From the NCBI GenBank assembly GCA_945859605.1, contig OX243814.1:24207686-24271685 (forward strand): a stretch of 64,000 nucleotides of DNA. The letters are read 5' to 3'. Below, in pieces: positions 48,001-58,986 of this stretch. The position numbers were made by a program, and so were the translations under genes. Positions within the stretch are counted from its first letter, which is position 1. Each line of letters opens with the position of its first letter. Source of the stretch: Lumbricus rubellus. Taxonomy: Eukaryota > Annelida > Clitellata > Crassiclitellata > Lumbricidae. The notes below the pieces were generated by a model. That model saw only the letters and a list, made by a program, of their open reading frames with translations, did no database searches and was not told the origin of the DNA.

Positions 48001-49493
48001 GTCGAAGTTATATAAGCCGATTCGGCTTGTGACAATGGGGAATGGCTTAGAACTGGAATTCTTCAAATCCGCTGTCTCAAGTCAAGTGTGCCTTCTTGGC
48101 ATCATCAGCTTTGTTCTTTAAAATACTGGTCATGCTTGCCTACATGGCTAGGGTGGTTAGTAGCCTGTCTGAATAGTGCTCTGCAATTTATTTGTTGGGT
48201 TTCATTGATTCTACCAAAAAAATGTCATGGGCCTCATGGCAGAGACCTTTAGAATTCTAATTTCTCTATTCATGCTGCAACTATTAAGTAATAGGCTACT
48301 CTGAGAATTGTTCAAGAGTTCTTCTTTTCTTAACACTCATTTCACCTTACTGATTCGTTTTTGCGATGCTAGCAATTTCAAACATTTATTTTGTGTTCTT
48401 ATGAATGCACCGAGCAGGGAAGGAGTTTGGGGAATGGACGTACGTGCCATTCTCCATTGTCGACAATTTTCCACCCCTCAATGGTACCATTTTAGGCTGT
48501 CGTTTTAACGAAACTCTTCATCATTTCAGTACTGGTTTACGACTTCAAAGTGTCTCCTCCCATTGTTTTGAACTTTTCATCTCAATAAAAAAAATTCATA
48601 ATTTCAGTGCTGAAGACATGGTTAGCCTATGATTTTAATAAGTGTCCTCTTTCCATTCTAAATTTTTTCTAAATTTCCAATCAGTAGCCTATTTTAAACT
48701 GTCACCTGAAATTTGTCAATGCTGATAAATATTCCTCACTGTGTTTCTTTAGAAGAATAGCGGAATTTACATTTAAAAACAAAAATGGACAAAAATTAAA
48801 TTAGCTGTCGCAATCTAACTGATGAACAATAGCAAAATTATGAGTAAAAATTTCTTTTAGTTTGTATATAGTGCGATAGATAGCGTTGAAATTGCTATTT
48901 GGCCCATATCTTTTGCAAATTTCTGAAGTGGCCAGGCGACCCCTGGCAAATCGTCAGGCGACCCCCGTGGGGGTCGCGACCCACAGGTTGAGAACCGCTG
49001 CCGTAAATGATCAATTCCATATGCCTAATCAGAAGCAAAATGTTTCAATCTGAATGGACATCAGTATTAAAGATATTCTTCAAAACATTAACGTCATAAC
49101 CAGTTTTTAATTTTCAGTGAACATTAAAATAAATTGCTCCTTACTTTCCAATAAAAGTCAAGTGCGTAACAAATACTTGTGACGATTCTTATGAAATATG
49201 TGAAAACATTTTTAATTAAGAATAAACATTTTCATACAAATTTATGTAAAATTCAATAATAAACACATTGAACTAACACCGGCTCCCAGCTTTCTGGTTA
49301 ATCTCCACATAGGAATGTCATCAAACAGACGTAAAATTGTTCGTGCTGAACTCAGTTGTCGTGCAAATATGGCAAGTTTCTGGCCAGTTGACCCTTTCAC
49401 TGCCGCAGACAACAGCATGGCGGCATAGCCAGTCGTTCGGACGATCTTGTCCCGCCCCGAGTACGTCTGCAGAAGTGCCACGTATGTATCCAT
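45039..49493 (-). CDS. PEX11G: PEX11G-like peroxisomal membrane protein, about 210 residues, 3 exons
   Basis: PEX11 proteins sit in the peroxisomal membrane and promote its elongation and division. Exons in coding order: 49493-49278 (72 codons, MDTYVALLQTYSGRDKIVRT to LTRKLGAG), 47522-47344 (EEDTFSRLCSVLGNISSQIY, FPCEHIAWGADRE, LCWAITLLLNILR), 45276-45039 (YWNLLKNISDFILAINLLPW, KNALFGTISSVVGLYQL, stop TAG). The order matches the gamma paralogue: SGRDK near the N-terminus, RTILRLFDDIPM, the YFPCEHIAW block and the final GTISS membrane segment. Phases agree (0, then 2). The third exon could instead begin at 45291. Family length is about 240; the shortfall is in the linker before the last hydrophobic part. 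Intron 1 contains a 1.2 kb hAT element. The first splice donor is taken as GGT then GTTAGT. Confidence 0.88.
45309..45332. repeat. (ATGT)n microsatellite next to (TA)n
   Basis: Five ATGT units, then TATATA runs to 45362, just upstream of the PEX11G-like last exon. Confidence 0.85.
45421..45480 (-). repeat. Dispersed repeat with AAGT tail, copy 2
   Basis: AAGTAAGTAAGTAAATAAAT then GTATAGCCTTTATTACTCC. The layout matches the repeat near 52010. Confidence 0.4.
46447..46520 (+). repeat. LINE/SINE 3'-tail repeat, copy 4 (diverged)
   Basis: TCTCCGGCACTCTTCGAGTA then GAGCTAAATAAATTCTTGGAA, a diverged relative of the tail at 9342. Confidence 0.4.
46624..46698. repeat. Tandem GACAAATCGTCC repeat, five units
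   Basis: Units of 14-16 bp with core GACAAATCGTCC, GACGAATCGTCC and GACGAAACGTCC. The core is itself a near palindrome (GACGA..TCGTC). It lies in PEX11G-like intron 2. Confidence 0.85.
46873..47130 (-). pseudogene. Decayed LINE reverse transcriptase fragment in PEX11G-like intron 2
   Basis: Minus strand spells RRLAMDKNVFYKRKELLRGK, RSMIGSMVRYSSETWTMRND, DIKRFEVFGEGWI, the remnant of the LYGSETWT region seen in the other LINEs (LYGCETW at 7807, LYGSECW near 29290). No catalytic part is left. Confidence 0.65.
47794..49000. mobile_element. 1,207-bp hAT-type element in PEX11G-like intron 1
   Basis: Begins CAGCGGTTCTCAACCTTTTT and ends AGGTTGAGAACCGCTG. CCGTAAAT occurs at 47786-47793 and 49001-49008. 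GGCGACCCC motifs lie inside both ends. There is no transposase frame. It separates PEX11G-like exons 1 and 2. Confidence 0.92.
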
Positions 49494-50140
49494 CGCTCAG
49501 AGGTTACTGCATGTGAAAAGAAACAACGTCCAGACTTCATGTTTGTCCCTACATGATTTTGCTTCTTACATTGCAACCCTATATTCCTACACTTGTACTT
49601 ATCAATACTATTACTTAAGCATGCTGCAAAGAAATTGACCTTTATACAAAAAGAGAACCTTGATGGTCTTTCATTCTACAAAAATTATTTATAGCAATAT
49701 AATTGATACAGTGGTACAAGCCTGTAAGAGCTGATAGTCTAGTCTTGTCTACATTCTATGAGCAAGAGTCAGTTGCCTAACAGTCTGTCAGTCAGATGGG
49801 TGTGCCCACAATTGTCAATACAAATAATTGTACTGTTTAGAAGAATGTGCAAAACGCCCAATTTGCAGCTCACAGATGAAGCTGCCCTGGTTGACGCAAT
49901 GTGAGTATTGGGAGTAACCCTTAATCAGATCTCAAGATGTCAATGCACATAGATGAGGTCATCATCTTTAGTACTTCATTGATGTATGCCCTAAAAATGC
50001 TGATACCCTATGACATCACAATCAAAATGTTACACACAATTGCCAAAGAAACAACACCGAAGCAACTAAAGTTTGAGTTCTCAGTCTGGTGCAAATTTGA
50101 GAACAACGGAGATTGATAGCAAATCGAGGTTCTTATAACC

Positions 50141-50461
50141 CAGGGATGTCAAAGAGCTGGCCCGCGGGCCATTTCTGGCCCGTCAACGATTTGTTTCTGG
50201 CCCGCGGAGCCTTCTCGAAAGATTACAAAATTATTTTAAATGCTGTCAAAATTTAATAAGAAGCGAAAAGTGTACATTGAATCAAGAGCGTCAAGATCTT
50301 TTCGCGACATTTGGACTTTTCTGGGAATTGGCTGATCAAGCCCGTAGCACCCTCTCAGATCACTACCCAATAATTTTGCTCAGGAGCTTCGACACCCTGG
50401 CCCGCCAATAGTTAGAAGATGTTCACACTGGCCCGCCACTAAAAAAGGTTTGACACCTCTG
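50141..50461. mobile_element. 321-bp hAT-type MITE
   Basis: Begins CAGGGATGTCAAAGAGCTGG with GCCCGCGGGCC inside, and ends GGTTTGACACCTCTG. TTATAACC flanks it at 50133-50140 and 50462-50469. GGCCCGCC motifs repeat inside. There is no frame. Confidence 0.9.
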
Positions 50462-52009
50462 TTATAACCAGACTGAAGCACAGGCAATCAAAGAAATCCC
50501 ATATCACATAGTCTCCTCCCACAGAAACAAACACTCAGCTGCAGCCTATGACCTCAAACATGACTATCCATTCCTTCCAAAGGACAAAAGAAAGTTTATC
50601 CCTTGCCTTTTATATAAGCATTTAAACTAATGATTCAAAGGCTCCATACTTATACTTAAAAGAAAAAGTACTTAAACAATATTAATCGATTAAAATCCTA
50701 TGACAACTGACTCCACGTAAATAAACTCCATACGTAAGTGACGCTGTGTGTCAGTGACAACTTTAAGTTTAACAGAACAGAATGAGCGAATATTGATTGA
50801 CGTAATATTGATATTGATTGATTTGTATAAGCATTCAGTCATTCACATTTTGTTGCTGTATTGTCATGATTTGCTCAGTCACATAAAGTCCTATTCAAAA
50901 TTGCAATGTTGGTGGTTGCAGATGTCAAATGTTAGGTGGTTCAAGAAAGATGTCGAGCAACAGCTGGTCTACCGTACACTTCTTGAGCCATATTGTATAG
51001 TTCTAGATGCTTATCTAAGCTTATCTAAAATAAAAGGCTGATACGTGTACATTGTACATGGTTCATTCATGAGATTTTAATACATTTACAAGTAAGGTTA
51101 TTGATAACAGTAGCAATAGCACACAAACGATTTGAGAGCAAAGCATTTTTTGCACTCTACCCTTGCTGAGAATAGATTAGCTCTCTAATCCTTTTTGAAA
51201 TAGTAACATAACTTTCGAACCTTCTAGCTTTTTCTCTAAATTTAAATTCACACGCTAACAAAATTCTGTCGTTCTGGTGTTTCACGGCAGATTTGCAACA
51301 CATTCCATCACACTGCATTGTCAGTGAGAAGTGCATCATGCCTTGTCCACTCATTGAGGTCAGAACAGGTGAGATTCACCAACAGGTGTTTACGCTGAAC
51401 TGCCAATCAAGATGTTATCAGTGACAACAACCCATTACACGATAAAAAATACGATACGTGAACAAGACTACGACGACCTACCCACACTTAAATACTTATC
51501 TAAAAGTGATTGTGTCAAGTGCCAAGACCGTCAAAATGAAGTCGCCAGCACTTTAAACTCGTGAACCGCCCCCGATTCTTAGGTGGCAGAAGAAATATAA
51601 TTTCTCCTATTTCAACCAAGCAGAGCCTGTTGCCTTTTCAACACAAGAGAAAGAATATTCGTTACACAGTCACGAACATGATCACTCCATATCTTTAATA
51701 AAAGCATGCCGACTATAGGCTAAGTCGTGTTTCTCTTCCAAAGTGGTAACTATAAACCATACCGCTTTTATGATCCAATGTCGAATATGGCTTTATTTAA
51801 CTATACGTGGCTCTATAACATTTTAACCAGCCAAAATGTCACCTTTAGCATACTAGAAAATAATTGTAAACTTTAACAACTATGTACTGCTATCAAGCCC
51901 TGGTTTCTGAACTCACGAAATAAACACAGACCTTCGGACATCGATCGATGTTTACTTTTTATTGCATAGACTAATAGCGAATTGTTTTGTTAGATAATAA
52001 TAAATACGT

Positions 52010-52050
52010 AAGTAAAAAGTAAGTATCGTCTTTATTACTCACCCGCCGGC
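52010..52050 (-). repeat. Dispersed repeat with AAGT tail, copy 3
   Basis: CGTAAGTAAAAAGTAAGTAT then CGTCTTTATTACTCACCC, same layout as 45421. Confidence 0.4.
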
Positions 52051-52984
52051 CATTCCACTTTGCTTTATTGACGGCTGTCGTAGCGAAAGACGAATTTAAT
52101 TTATTGATAAAGAGAACTTGCGAACTAAATAAACTGTGTTTTAATGAAGATATATAAAAATATCTAAGATATGGATTTATATAAATCTACATAAAGAGTT
52201 AGCCTATATAAATTTAAGCAAACTTTTCGGGCGAATACGCCTGTAGGCTAATGAGACTATATAAAATATACATATTTTATTCGCTAAATAATGGTAAAAT
52301 GCTGCGTGCATGGCGACTAAATAACCGTCAAAACGATGCGACTCAGTTTAACATTGGCCTACGCTGCTGTTTACAATTGAAAATTTTCAGTCACTAACAT
52401 CTATGTGCCCATTATGCTACGTGGTTCTGATTAGTCTGTTAGCACAATAATTAATTAAGAAATTTAATTAAATCACTGTCTATAAAAATTACAATACAGT
52501 TACCGATACCAATAATTATTGATATGCTTCTGCCACCTCTGGAATGAATTGAAAACTCGATTTTCGGATTGACAGCTTCGAATAGCAAGGAACCAGCCTA
52601 CGCTGATATACCAACAAGAAATCAGTAAATCACGTGGAAACTACTTGTTTACAAATTTTCAGTAAATCATCAGGTACTTTCTTCAACATTTGGTACTTTG
52701 TCGCTGTAATTTCTACATTTTGTGTATATAGATTCATATTTACAAAATAACATTGAAAATTGCTGTAAGCTTTAGCTATCGTTTGTTCGATCTTGAATAA
52801 GCTATTGTACAACTCCGATACTACAACCACAGTATAAATAATTACCAGTAGGTCTACCCGGATGGCTGCCTGTTGCCAACTTTTTTTGGTGACGTGGTCA
52901 GCCTCCATCTTGGTAGCAATAGACCAGCATTTGCATCGTATATTGCTATTAATAGTACACCATAACAATTCTCTTTATAAAATA

Positions 52985-53325
52985 ACCCAGAGTGAGATTT
53001 GAGTTGCTGGGGACCATTTTTTAAAATATATTATTATTATAACTTTAATTAATTGTTATTTCCAGCCTGTTGCGACTTTTTCCGCGTAGTACATTGCAGT
53101 TCTTTTAATGCAACCCGGGTTCGAGATTAAGCCGTATAGTAAAAATGCCATTGATTTAATGCCCTCAAATTTCTCTAATAAAATGAGTTAGCAGGAGATC
53201 TCAGAGGCTCGGGCTCACTTTTTGGATATATTGTTTTCTTATCTTTTATTATTTGTTATTTCCAGCTTGTAGCAAATTTTTTCCGGGCAGTACATTGCAG
53301 TTCTTTTAATGAATCCCGACTAATA
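52985..53325. repeat. Two-copy tandem duplication, about 200 bp period
   Basis: TTGTTATTTCCAGC, TACATTGCAGTTCTTTTAATG and the neighbouring sequence occur at about 53052-53113 and again at about 53253-53310, with flanking similarity on both sides. Confidence 0.75.
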
Positions 53326-53577
53326 TGGCGGCTGCCGGAAACCGAAATTTGTAGTTTGTACCATAGAATTGAAAGTAACTGTAATTTGCTTATGGAGTTT
53401 ATTGCTGCGAAAATGGCGGATGACAGTGGGTGGGGCTTTAAATCTCGTCACTTATTCTGACGACTGCGAGATCCGAAATCGACGTACTGTTAATTATTTA
53501 TACTGTGCTACAACTCCGATACTTTTTTAGTGACGACGTTGCAGTTTCGTTAAACATGTAGGCGTAACAAGCAAGGT

Positions 53578-53686
53578 TGTTTTGTTTCGTGTGATCGTTT
53601 CTTCCCCCTTTGATGGTCCAAACGTGCGTGGTACACTGCAGTGTTCGTTATACTGGGGCTGCTGAACCGCACATCATCTGCTGGGC
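53578..53686. repeat. Dispersed repeat shared with 57792-57902
   Basis: TTTTGTTTCGTGTGATCGTT, GTTCGTTATACTGGGG and TGAACCGCAC match 57792-57902 in order and orientation. It is followed by two to three tandem 38-bp units built on GCTCGTATGCATGAAGCCAG (53687-53790). Function unknown. Confidence 0.7.
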
Positions 53687-54183
53687 TCGTATGCATGAAG
53701 CCAGGAATAAGCTAATTCAGGGCTCGCATGCATGAAGCCAGCATAAGATAATCCGGGGCCCGTATGCACATGACCAGGCTTAGGCTAATCTAGGTGTAGT
53801 GCCTATACTCGAAATAGCTAATCCAGACGTAGCCGTTGGAATTTGGCCATATGCATGGATACTTTTCGGACATAGCATAACAAGAGTCATAGTTAATCTG
53901 GACATTTCTTGCACCCGACGACGCATGACGCTTGCTCTTCCCACAAATCCAGCAGGTTATAGCTGAGCGCGCATGCGTGAGAGATATTTATATGCGGTCT
54001 TAGCCAGCGCGGGGTTAACAGATTAAGACCTAAAAACGGGCCACAGGAGAATATCGACGGCTGCCAGTAATTCACGCTTTCCAGCCTAAGTCCGCCGTCT
54101 ATTGTTCACGATGGAAATAGCCGGCTAACTCATACCTAAGAGTTGGAATAACGTTATACCTAGTGCAACTCGCTAATCTCAAC

Positions 54184-55278
54184 CAGAGCTCTGCGCCGGC
54201 CGCGCCGCGCCGCCGCCGCCGCTATTTTGAGGGCGCCGCCGCCGCCGATTTTTCTTGTTCGGCGCGCCGGCGCCGCCGCCGCCGATTTTTCTTGTTCGGC
54301 GCGCCGGCGCCGCCGCCGCCGGCAATTTGTCGGCGCGCCGCCGATGCCACGTTGATTTGTTTATTTATTTTTTTTGCATTTTCATCTCTTGCATGATTTC
54401 TCGATAAAATTGTTGTGTCAGTGCGAAATAGATTCTTTTTCTTAACTTCTTAGATTTTTTCCTGGCGTCAATGCTAGGAAACCTATAAATATCGTCGTTT
54501 AATTACACAATCTGACACATCGCAGAATGATTACAGGTACAGGTTATACGAAACACGGCCCGCTATAGCACGATACGCAGGTCGGCTTTACAGTTATAAT
54601 GTTACCTATTCGTTTTGACTTTTGAACAGTGCGTTTAACGTTTACACTTTGTGGATTTTGTGATTCGATTTGAATTATGGCAGCAACGATGAAAAAACTC
54701 CTGATAGGCCTAAGTGAATTGTTATGCCGTGTGTGCCTCTTGCATGATAGTCTAACCGTACGCTAGGATTGAAGAGAACCGTCAGCTCTCTAATATTAGG
54801 ATCAATAGGATGCATGTTACTCTCACGTTGCAAAGAGGTGGCGCTCGCAAATTGTACGTAGGCGATTGGTCGCCTCTGAAGGTTTGTGATTCCCCATTGC
54901 CGGGTCACAAACAGGATCCGATTAGGAAAAGAAAATCATTTTCGCGTAAACAAGTGTAATTTATTGTGACTTTGCTTGTTTAGATCGAAAGACTTGTGCA
55001 TAGCAATTAGGTTTAAAGATGTTAAGAGTTTCGAGTGGAAGTCGTTCGGATTATTGGCCGATAAATCAGAAAGGTGGTAAATTCTGAACAAGGTTAGGCT
55101 AGTAGGCTACGACTCAGTGTGCTTTGAATAGGGAAATTAAAGAACTACAATCATCCTCATCTTTTGACAAGATCACATGTATTCTTTCACGATAATCCCA
55201 TTTGTGACAGAAAAATTTATACGCAAACACAGTATGTGTGGATATACGTACGAACATGTACGTGCTTATGCATATATA

Positions 55279-55311
<33 letters not shown>

Positions 55312-55882
55312 TGTATGTATGTATGTATGTATGCTTGCAACTATACAATTTTAGCTGGTCGCGTCAAGATAATGGTCCTTATTCAGTAGGTGAAAGAAAA
55401 TGAATGTACAGAAGATATAAAAAGTCCCAAAGGATTTTTGGCGGTTCATGAGGTCAAGAGTAAAATGGGCAAGTGGCTCAGCCACTGCGCAAACAGTTAA
55501 TTAACTTGTACTAGTTGGTTACCTAAGCTGGAGGCTTGAGTTTGAAACCGCCATCATGTGGTATGATAATCAAGCTTTTGTAGAATTTTGCATTTCAACG
55601 TCTATTGTGAGAATAAATGTTTCTGATGAATATTAATTTAAGATCAGATAATTGCAAAAACAATCGCTGAACACGCATATCTTTATAATATAGGTTGCTT
55701 GTGTAACAACTTTTAAAATAAGTATGCGACGCTGGAGCACCAATCCCACGACGCCGCGCCGCCGACGCCGACATTTCGAAGGCGCCGCCGCCGCCGATTT
55801 TTGTTGGTCGGCGCGCCGCCGCCGCCGACCAAAAATGACCGGCGCGCCGCCGCCGACCCTCGTAAGACGGCGCAGGGCTCTA
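54184..55882. mobile_element. 1,699-bp hAT-type element with CCG-rich ends
   Basis: Left end CAGAGCTCTGCGCCGG; right end CGGCGCAGGGCTCTA. ATCTCAAC flanks it at 54176-54183 and 55883-55890. Both subterminal regions (54196-54350 and 55745-55875) are packed with GCCGCC and GGCGCGCC motifs spaced by GATTTTT, unlike the AT-rich host DNA. The interior has an (ATGT)n run at 55282-55334 and no transposase frame. Confidence 0.8.
55282..55334. repeat. (ATGT)n microsatellite
   Basis: About 13 ATGT units inside the hAT-type element at 54184-55882. Confidence 0.9.
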
Positions 55883-56959
55883 ATCTCAACCCATGCATAT
55901 GGAGTTAACCCACTATTCCCGCATAGGCCATACTTAAGCTGAGGTGTAGCAGTTATACCACCTTGTGCATATGCCCTTGGTATAGAGCATATTGCCAACA
56001 TAACTATTCGTGACATAGCTCTTGGCTTTCCACGGTATGCATGGAGACAGCATAGCAAACGGCATAGTTAATCTGTAACGTAGGCCATCTTGCATCCGAC
56101 GACGCATGACAACATGACAACAAACAGAATTGTAATTTATGACACTAAACTCGGCATGAGAATTGTTTTTAAAAAAACCTGAAGCGGTCAGACGTTGATT
56201 TATGAGGTGTTGGGTTGTTCCATGAATACTTTACTATACACAGATTTTTAAATTTTAGCCCCTCTGCACTGGGGGAGGGGGAGTTAGGTTTCTGGGGCGT
56301 GCGAAAAATAGTCGTTTTGGGCGTTAGACTTACACCAACGACACGGTTTTTTATATTTTGATATCCTTTTTTAGTATTCTTTAATTTCTTTAAGTTTTCT
56401 ACTGACGGAAAATTTGTTCGGGGGGGGGGGAATGTTTCATATATCCTTTTTCTGGGATGCTAAGTATATGCATGCATGTGTGCAACATCTCTGGATTTTT
56501 CTGGGAATTCTCATTCCTTGGGGAACTTCCCCCCACAGAGACATCTAAATTAAACACTGACCATCTATAATAGGGTCTTGAGAAAGACTAGGGAGTTGGG
56601 AGTTGAACCTCTCAACACTCCCGGCAAGTAGCCTACGAGTGTATAATCCCTGTGAATGTATAGGCCTATGTCTGTATGTATTCCTATGTCCACTCTGTTT
56701 TATAAAATTTCTCAGAATTATCTTATCAATTGAGCTTATAAAGCCCTATTGTTTTCATTATTTTTGAGTAAATGTAGCCTATCGCAATTTCAGAATATGT
56801 ATTTTGCTCTGAAAACATCCATCATTGGCCGGTTCGGCCAGTTTTTCGGGCGAAATTTATAGACCCATCCCCTAAATGACATGAATGTACGTAACATAAA
56901 TATCGATTAAATAAAGTTACTGGGCTGTATTTTTTAAATTTCAGTGTCGAAAATTTGAT

Positions 56960-57598
56960 ATGCCATTGACTGCAGCAGAAAAACAAAGACGATATCGTCG
57001 AAGGCTGAAAGATAAAGACGCGGAAGGAGAAAAGGAAAAAGAACGTAAAAGATGGGCTGCCAGGCAACTTGCCGGAAAAGTGAAGAATATTTCAGATTTA
57101 ACACCGGTAGAACAGAGTTTAAAGAGAAAGAAATGGAAAATTTACAACGAAAGAAGGAGGCAAGAGAAGTTTCAAAAGAATGCTCAGCCCGTTCTTATGC
57201 CAAAATATGAAGTTGAAGATTCTCAGGACGGGAAAGTTCGGCCCGTTCTTTCGTCAAAATACGAAGTTGAAGATTCTCAGGACACGAAAGTTCGGCCCGT
57301 TCTTTCGCCAAAATATGAAATTGAAGATTCTCCGGACAGGAACGTTCGGCCCGTTCTTTCGCCGAAATGCGAAGTTGAAGATTCTCAGGGCGTGAATGAT
57401 CGGCCCGTTCTTTCGCCAAAATATGAAGATGAAGATTCTCAGGGCGGAAATGCTCGGCCCGTTCCTTCGCCAAAATACGAAGTTGAAGATTCTCAGGACG
57501 GGAAAGGTCGGCCCGTTCTGTCGCTAAAATACAAAACTGCAGATTCTCAGGATGGGAAGGATTTTAAGGTCAGGCAACAAAATATTTCGAAGTCATAA
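56960..57598 (+). CDS. Unidentified basic protein with seven 18-residue repeats, copy 1
   Basis: I do not recognise a named family with certainty. Residues 1-70 are very basic and helical (MPLTAAEKQRRYRRRLKDKD, KERKRWAARQLAGKVKNI, LTPVEQSLKRKKWK). I recall similar N-termini in unnamed, often multicopy invertebrate proteins, possibly of transposon origin. From residue 75 seven tandem units follow with consensus RPVLSPKYEVEDSQDGKV, each 54 nt. It ends DFKVRQQNISKS. The ATG follows a good acceptor (TTTAAATTTCAG) by 15 nt, and the frame stays open through those bases, so this could be a 3' coding exon of a larger gene. No promoter or upstream exon was found. A second copy lies at 58987-59496 on the same strand. 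Confidence 0.6.
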   Translation: MPLTAAEKQRRYRRRLKDKDAEGEKEKERKRWAARQLAGKVKNISDLTPVEQSLKRKKWKIYNERRRQEKFQKNAQPVLMPKYEVEDSQDGKVRPVLSSKYEVEDSQDTKVRPVLSPKYEIEDSPDRNVRPVLSPKCEVEDSQGVNDRPVLSPKYEDEDSQGGNARPVPSPKYEVEDSQDGKGRPVLSLKYKTADSQDGKDFKVRQQNISKS

Positions 57599-57791
57599 TG
57601 AAAATAGATTGAAATTAGTGTTGCACATTCAATTATGCAACGTGCATGCAATCTTAATGAATTGCAGATGGGATAAAATGCATTTGTATTTTGTAAGTAC
57701 GAATGCTGAATAGGTCTGCTGTTAGGTTAGTGATTTCGTTGGACTTTGCCAGGCTTGTTGAATTTGTCAGCTATAGCCTATAAGGAAAGGA

Positions 57792-57902
57792 TGTATTGTT
57801 TCGTGTGGTCGTTTCCTCTCCTTTGATGGCGCGAACGTGCATGGTAGCCTACACTGCAGGTTCGTTATACTGGGGTCCCTGAACCGCACGTTATCTGCTG
57901 GA
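57792..57902. repeat. Dispersed repeat shared with 53578-53686
   Basis: TATTGTTTCGTGTGGTCGTT, GTTCGTTATACTGGGG and TGAACCGCAC repeat the segment near 53.6 kb. Just downstream a 74-codon minus-strand frame (57891-58115) is open but unidentified. Confidence 0.65.
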
Positions 57903-58199
57903 CAGTGCTGGTCCGTTCTGCTGATCTTCACGAATCTGATCACTAGTCTTCCTCGCACGATATCTGACCACGTGGGGCAGCCTGACACTTAGTTCTGCGT
58001 AGTCCATTGCGTTCGCCACAGCTAGAGCACTAATCCATGTGCGGTGATCTTCTGTGGATGCCACAGTTGGCTGCACCGCGGGTAGGCCTACAGAAAGATT
58101 CCGCTGGTCAAACATACATGTATCAACGTGACAAACGCAACCAACCGTGACGGGATTCCATGAAGTGACGTCATCTGAAAGGCTTGCACCTATAGATAG

Positions 58200-58870
58200 T
58201 CTATCCGCCCACCTTTACCAGGTGCTCCGTTCTGCTGCTCGTCCTATATTTTTTTTATTAATCGCATCCCAAAGTATATCTTTTTATCATCCATCAATAC
58301 CATCATGCGTGACACGCTGCGCTGGCTTCGTTGTTGTATTCGGGCTTAACGACACTGTTTCATATCGAAGATGATTAGTGTCGGAGGCAGAGTACAACAT
58401 CACTCCACGTTTATATTGCAACCGAGTCACCCGCAGTAAAGATCCGAGAAATTAATCTCTGATAAACCGACCGACCGGGAATCGAACCGGGCCGCCGGCG
58501 TGGCGAGCGGGCTACAAACCCACTCGGCCACTCAGGATCTCTTGCGCTGGCTTCCAATGACGCAGCGCATTTATACGATAGCTGTCCTGGAGGAGGTGCC
58601 TTCTTGGTACCGCCTAGCTGTCCCTACCAGTGTGTGGGTTTGTGGTCCGGTCTCATGCATACGCTGCCGGTCGTCGAGCCCTTTGTTCGTCTGCTAATGG
58701 GGGAACTTCTTCTTTCCCGCGCAAGCACCACAACTATAATGTAGCGTTGCTCGCATTCTCGATTGATGTCTCATCCCTTTGGAATGGATTTCGCTGGAAA
58801 TGCGCCTTTAGTATATTTACTAGAAAATTGTTAGAAATAATGCCGTTGCGTTTTAGCATACAAGTTGCTT
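58200..58870 (+). pseudogene. CR1/L2-like LINE 3' remnant interrupted by a SINE
   Basis: Joining across the SINE at 58330-58542 restores TLRWLPMTQRIYTIAVL, the LHWLPxxxRI hallmark of CR1/L2-type reverse transcriptase ends, followed by VPSWYRLAVPTS and SHPFGMDFAGNAP. Frame breaks show it is inactive. Confidence 0.65.
58330..58542 (-). mobile_element. tRNA-derived SINE with 12-bp target duplication
   Basis: On the minus strand the head carries an RNA polymerase III A box TGGCCGAGTGG (58520-58530) and B box GGTTCGATTCC (58478-58488), and the tail ends AAGCCCGAATACAACAAC. The same 12 bases TGCGCTGGCTTC flank it at 58318-58329 and 58543-58554. The cloverleaf is incomplete, so it is not a working tRNA gene. 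Confidence 0.85.
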
Positions 58871-58986
58871 AAGTTAAATTTAATTTCAATTGCCGTGAGA
58901 CCCATCCATTAAAGTCCATGAATGTAGGCTACTTAAATATCGATTAAATAAAGCATTTATTTGCATTTCAGTTTCGAAAGTCTGAT

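Larger units (their letters stand above)
49494..53570. other. Gene-poor region upstream of PEX11G-like
   Basis: Contains the small hAT MITE at 50141-50461, an AAGT-tailed repeat near 52010 and a tandem duplication at 52985-53325. A minus-strand ATG frame at 52908 (MEADHVTKKSWQQAAIRVDL) ends at a good donor (GTAATT at 52845-52850) and might be a first exon, but I cannot link it to any second exon. Confidence 0.4.

Noticed and set aside
52845..52908. First exon of an extra minus-strand gene (MEADHVTKKSWQQ...)
   Set aside because: It has an ATG and a good donor, but no in-phase second exon or family match could be found.
54163..54396. Arginine/alanine-rich open frames in the CCG blocks (also 55633-56058)
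   Set aside because: These are translations of GCC-rich subterminal repeats of a hAT element, with no domain or splice context.
57195..57473. Minus-strand repetitive open frame across the basic-protein repeats
   Set aside because: It is the antisense of the 54-nt repeat tract and appears only because the unit length is a multiple of three.
58455..58530. Possible tRNA gene on the minus strand
   Set aside because: A and B boxes are present but the cloverleaf is incomplete and the unit has a long non-tRNA tail and a 12-bp target duplication, so it is a SINE.
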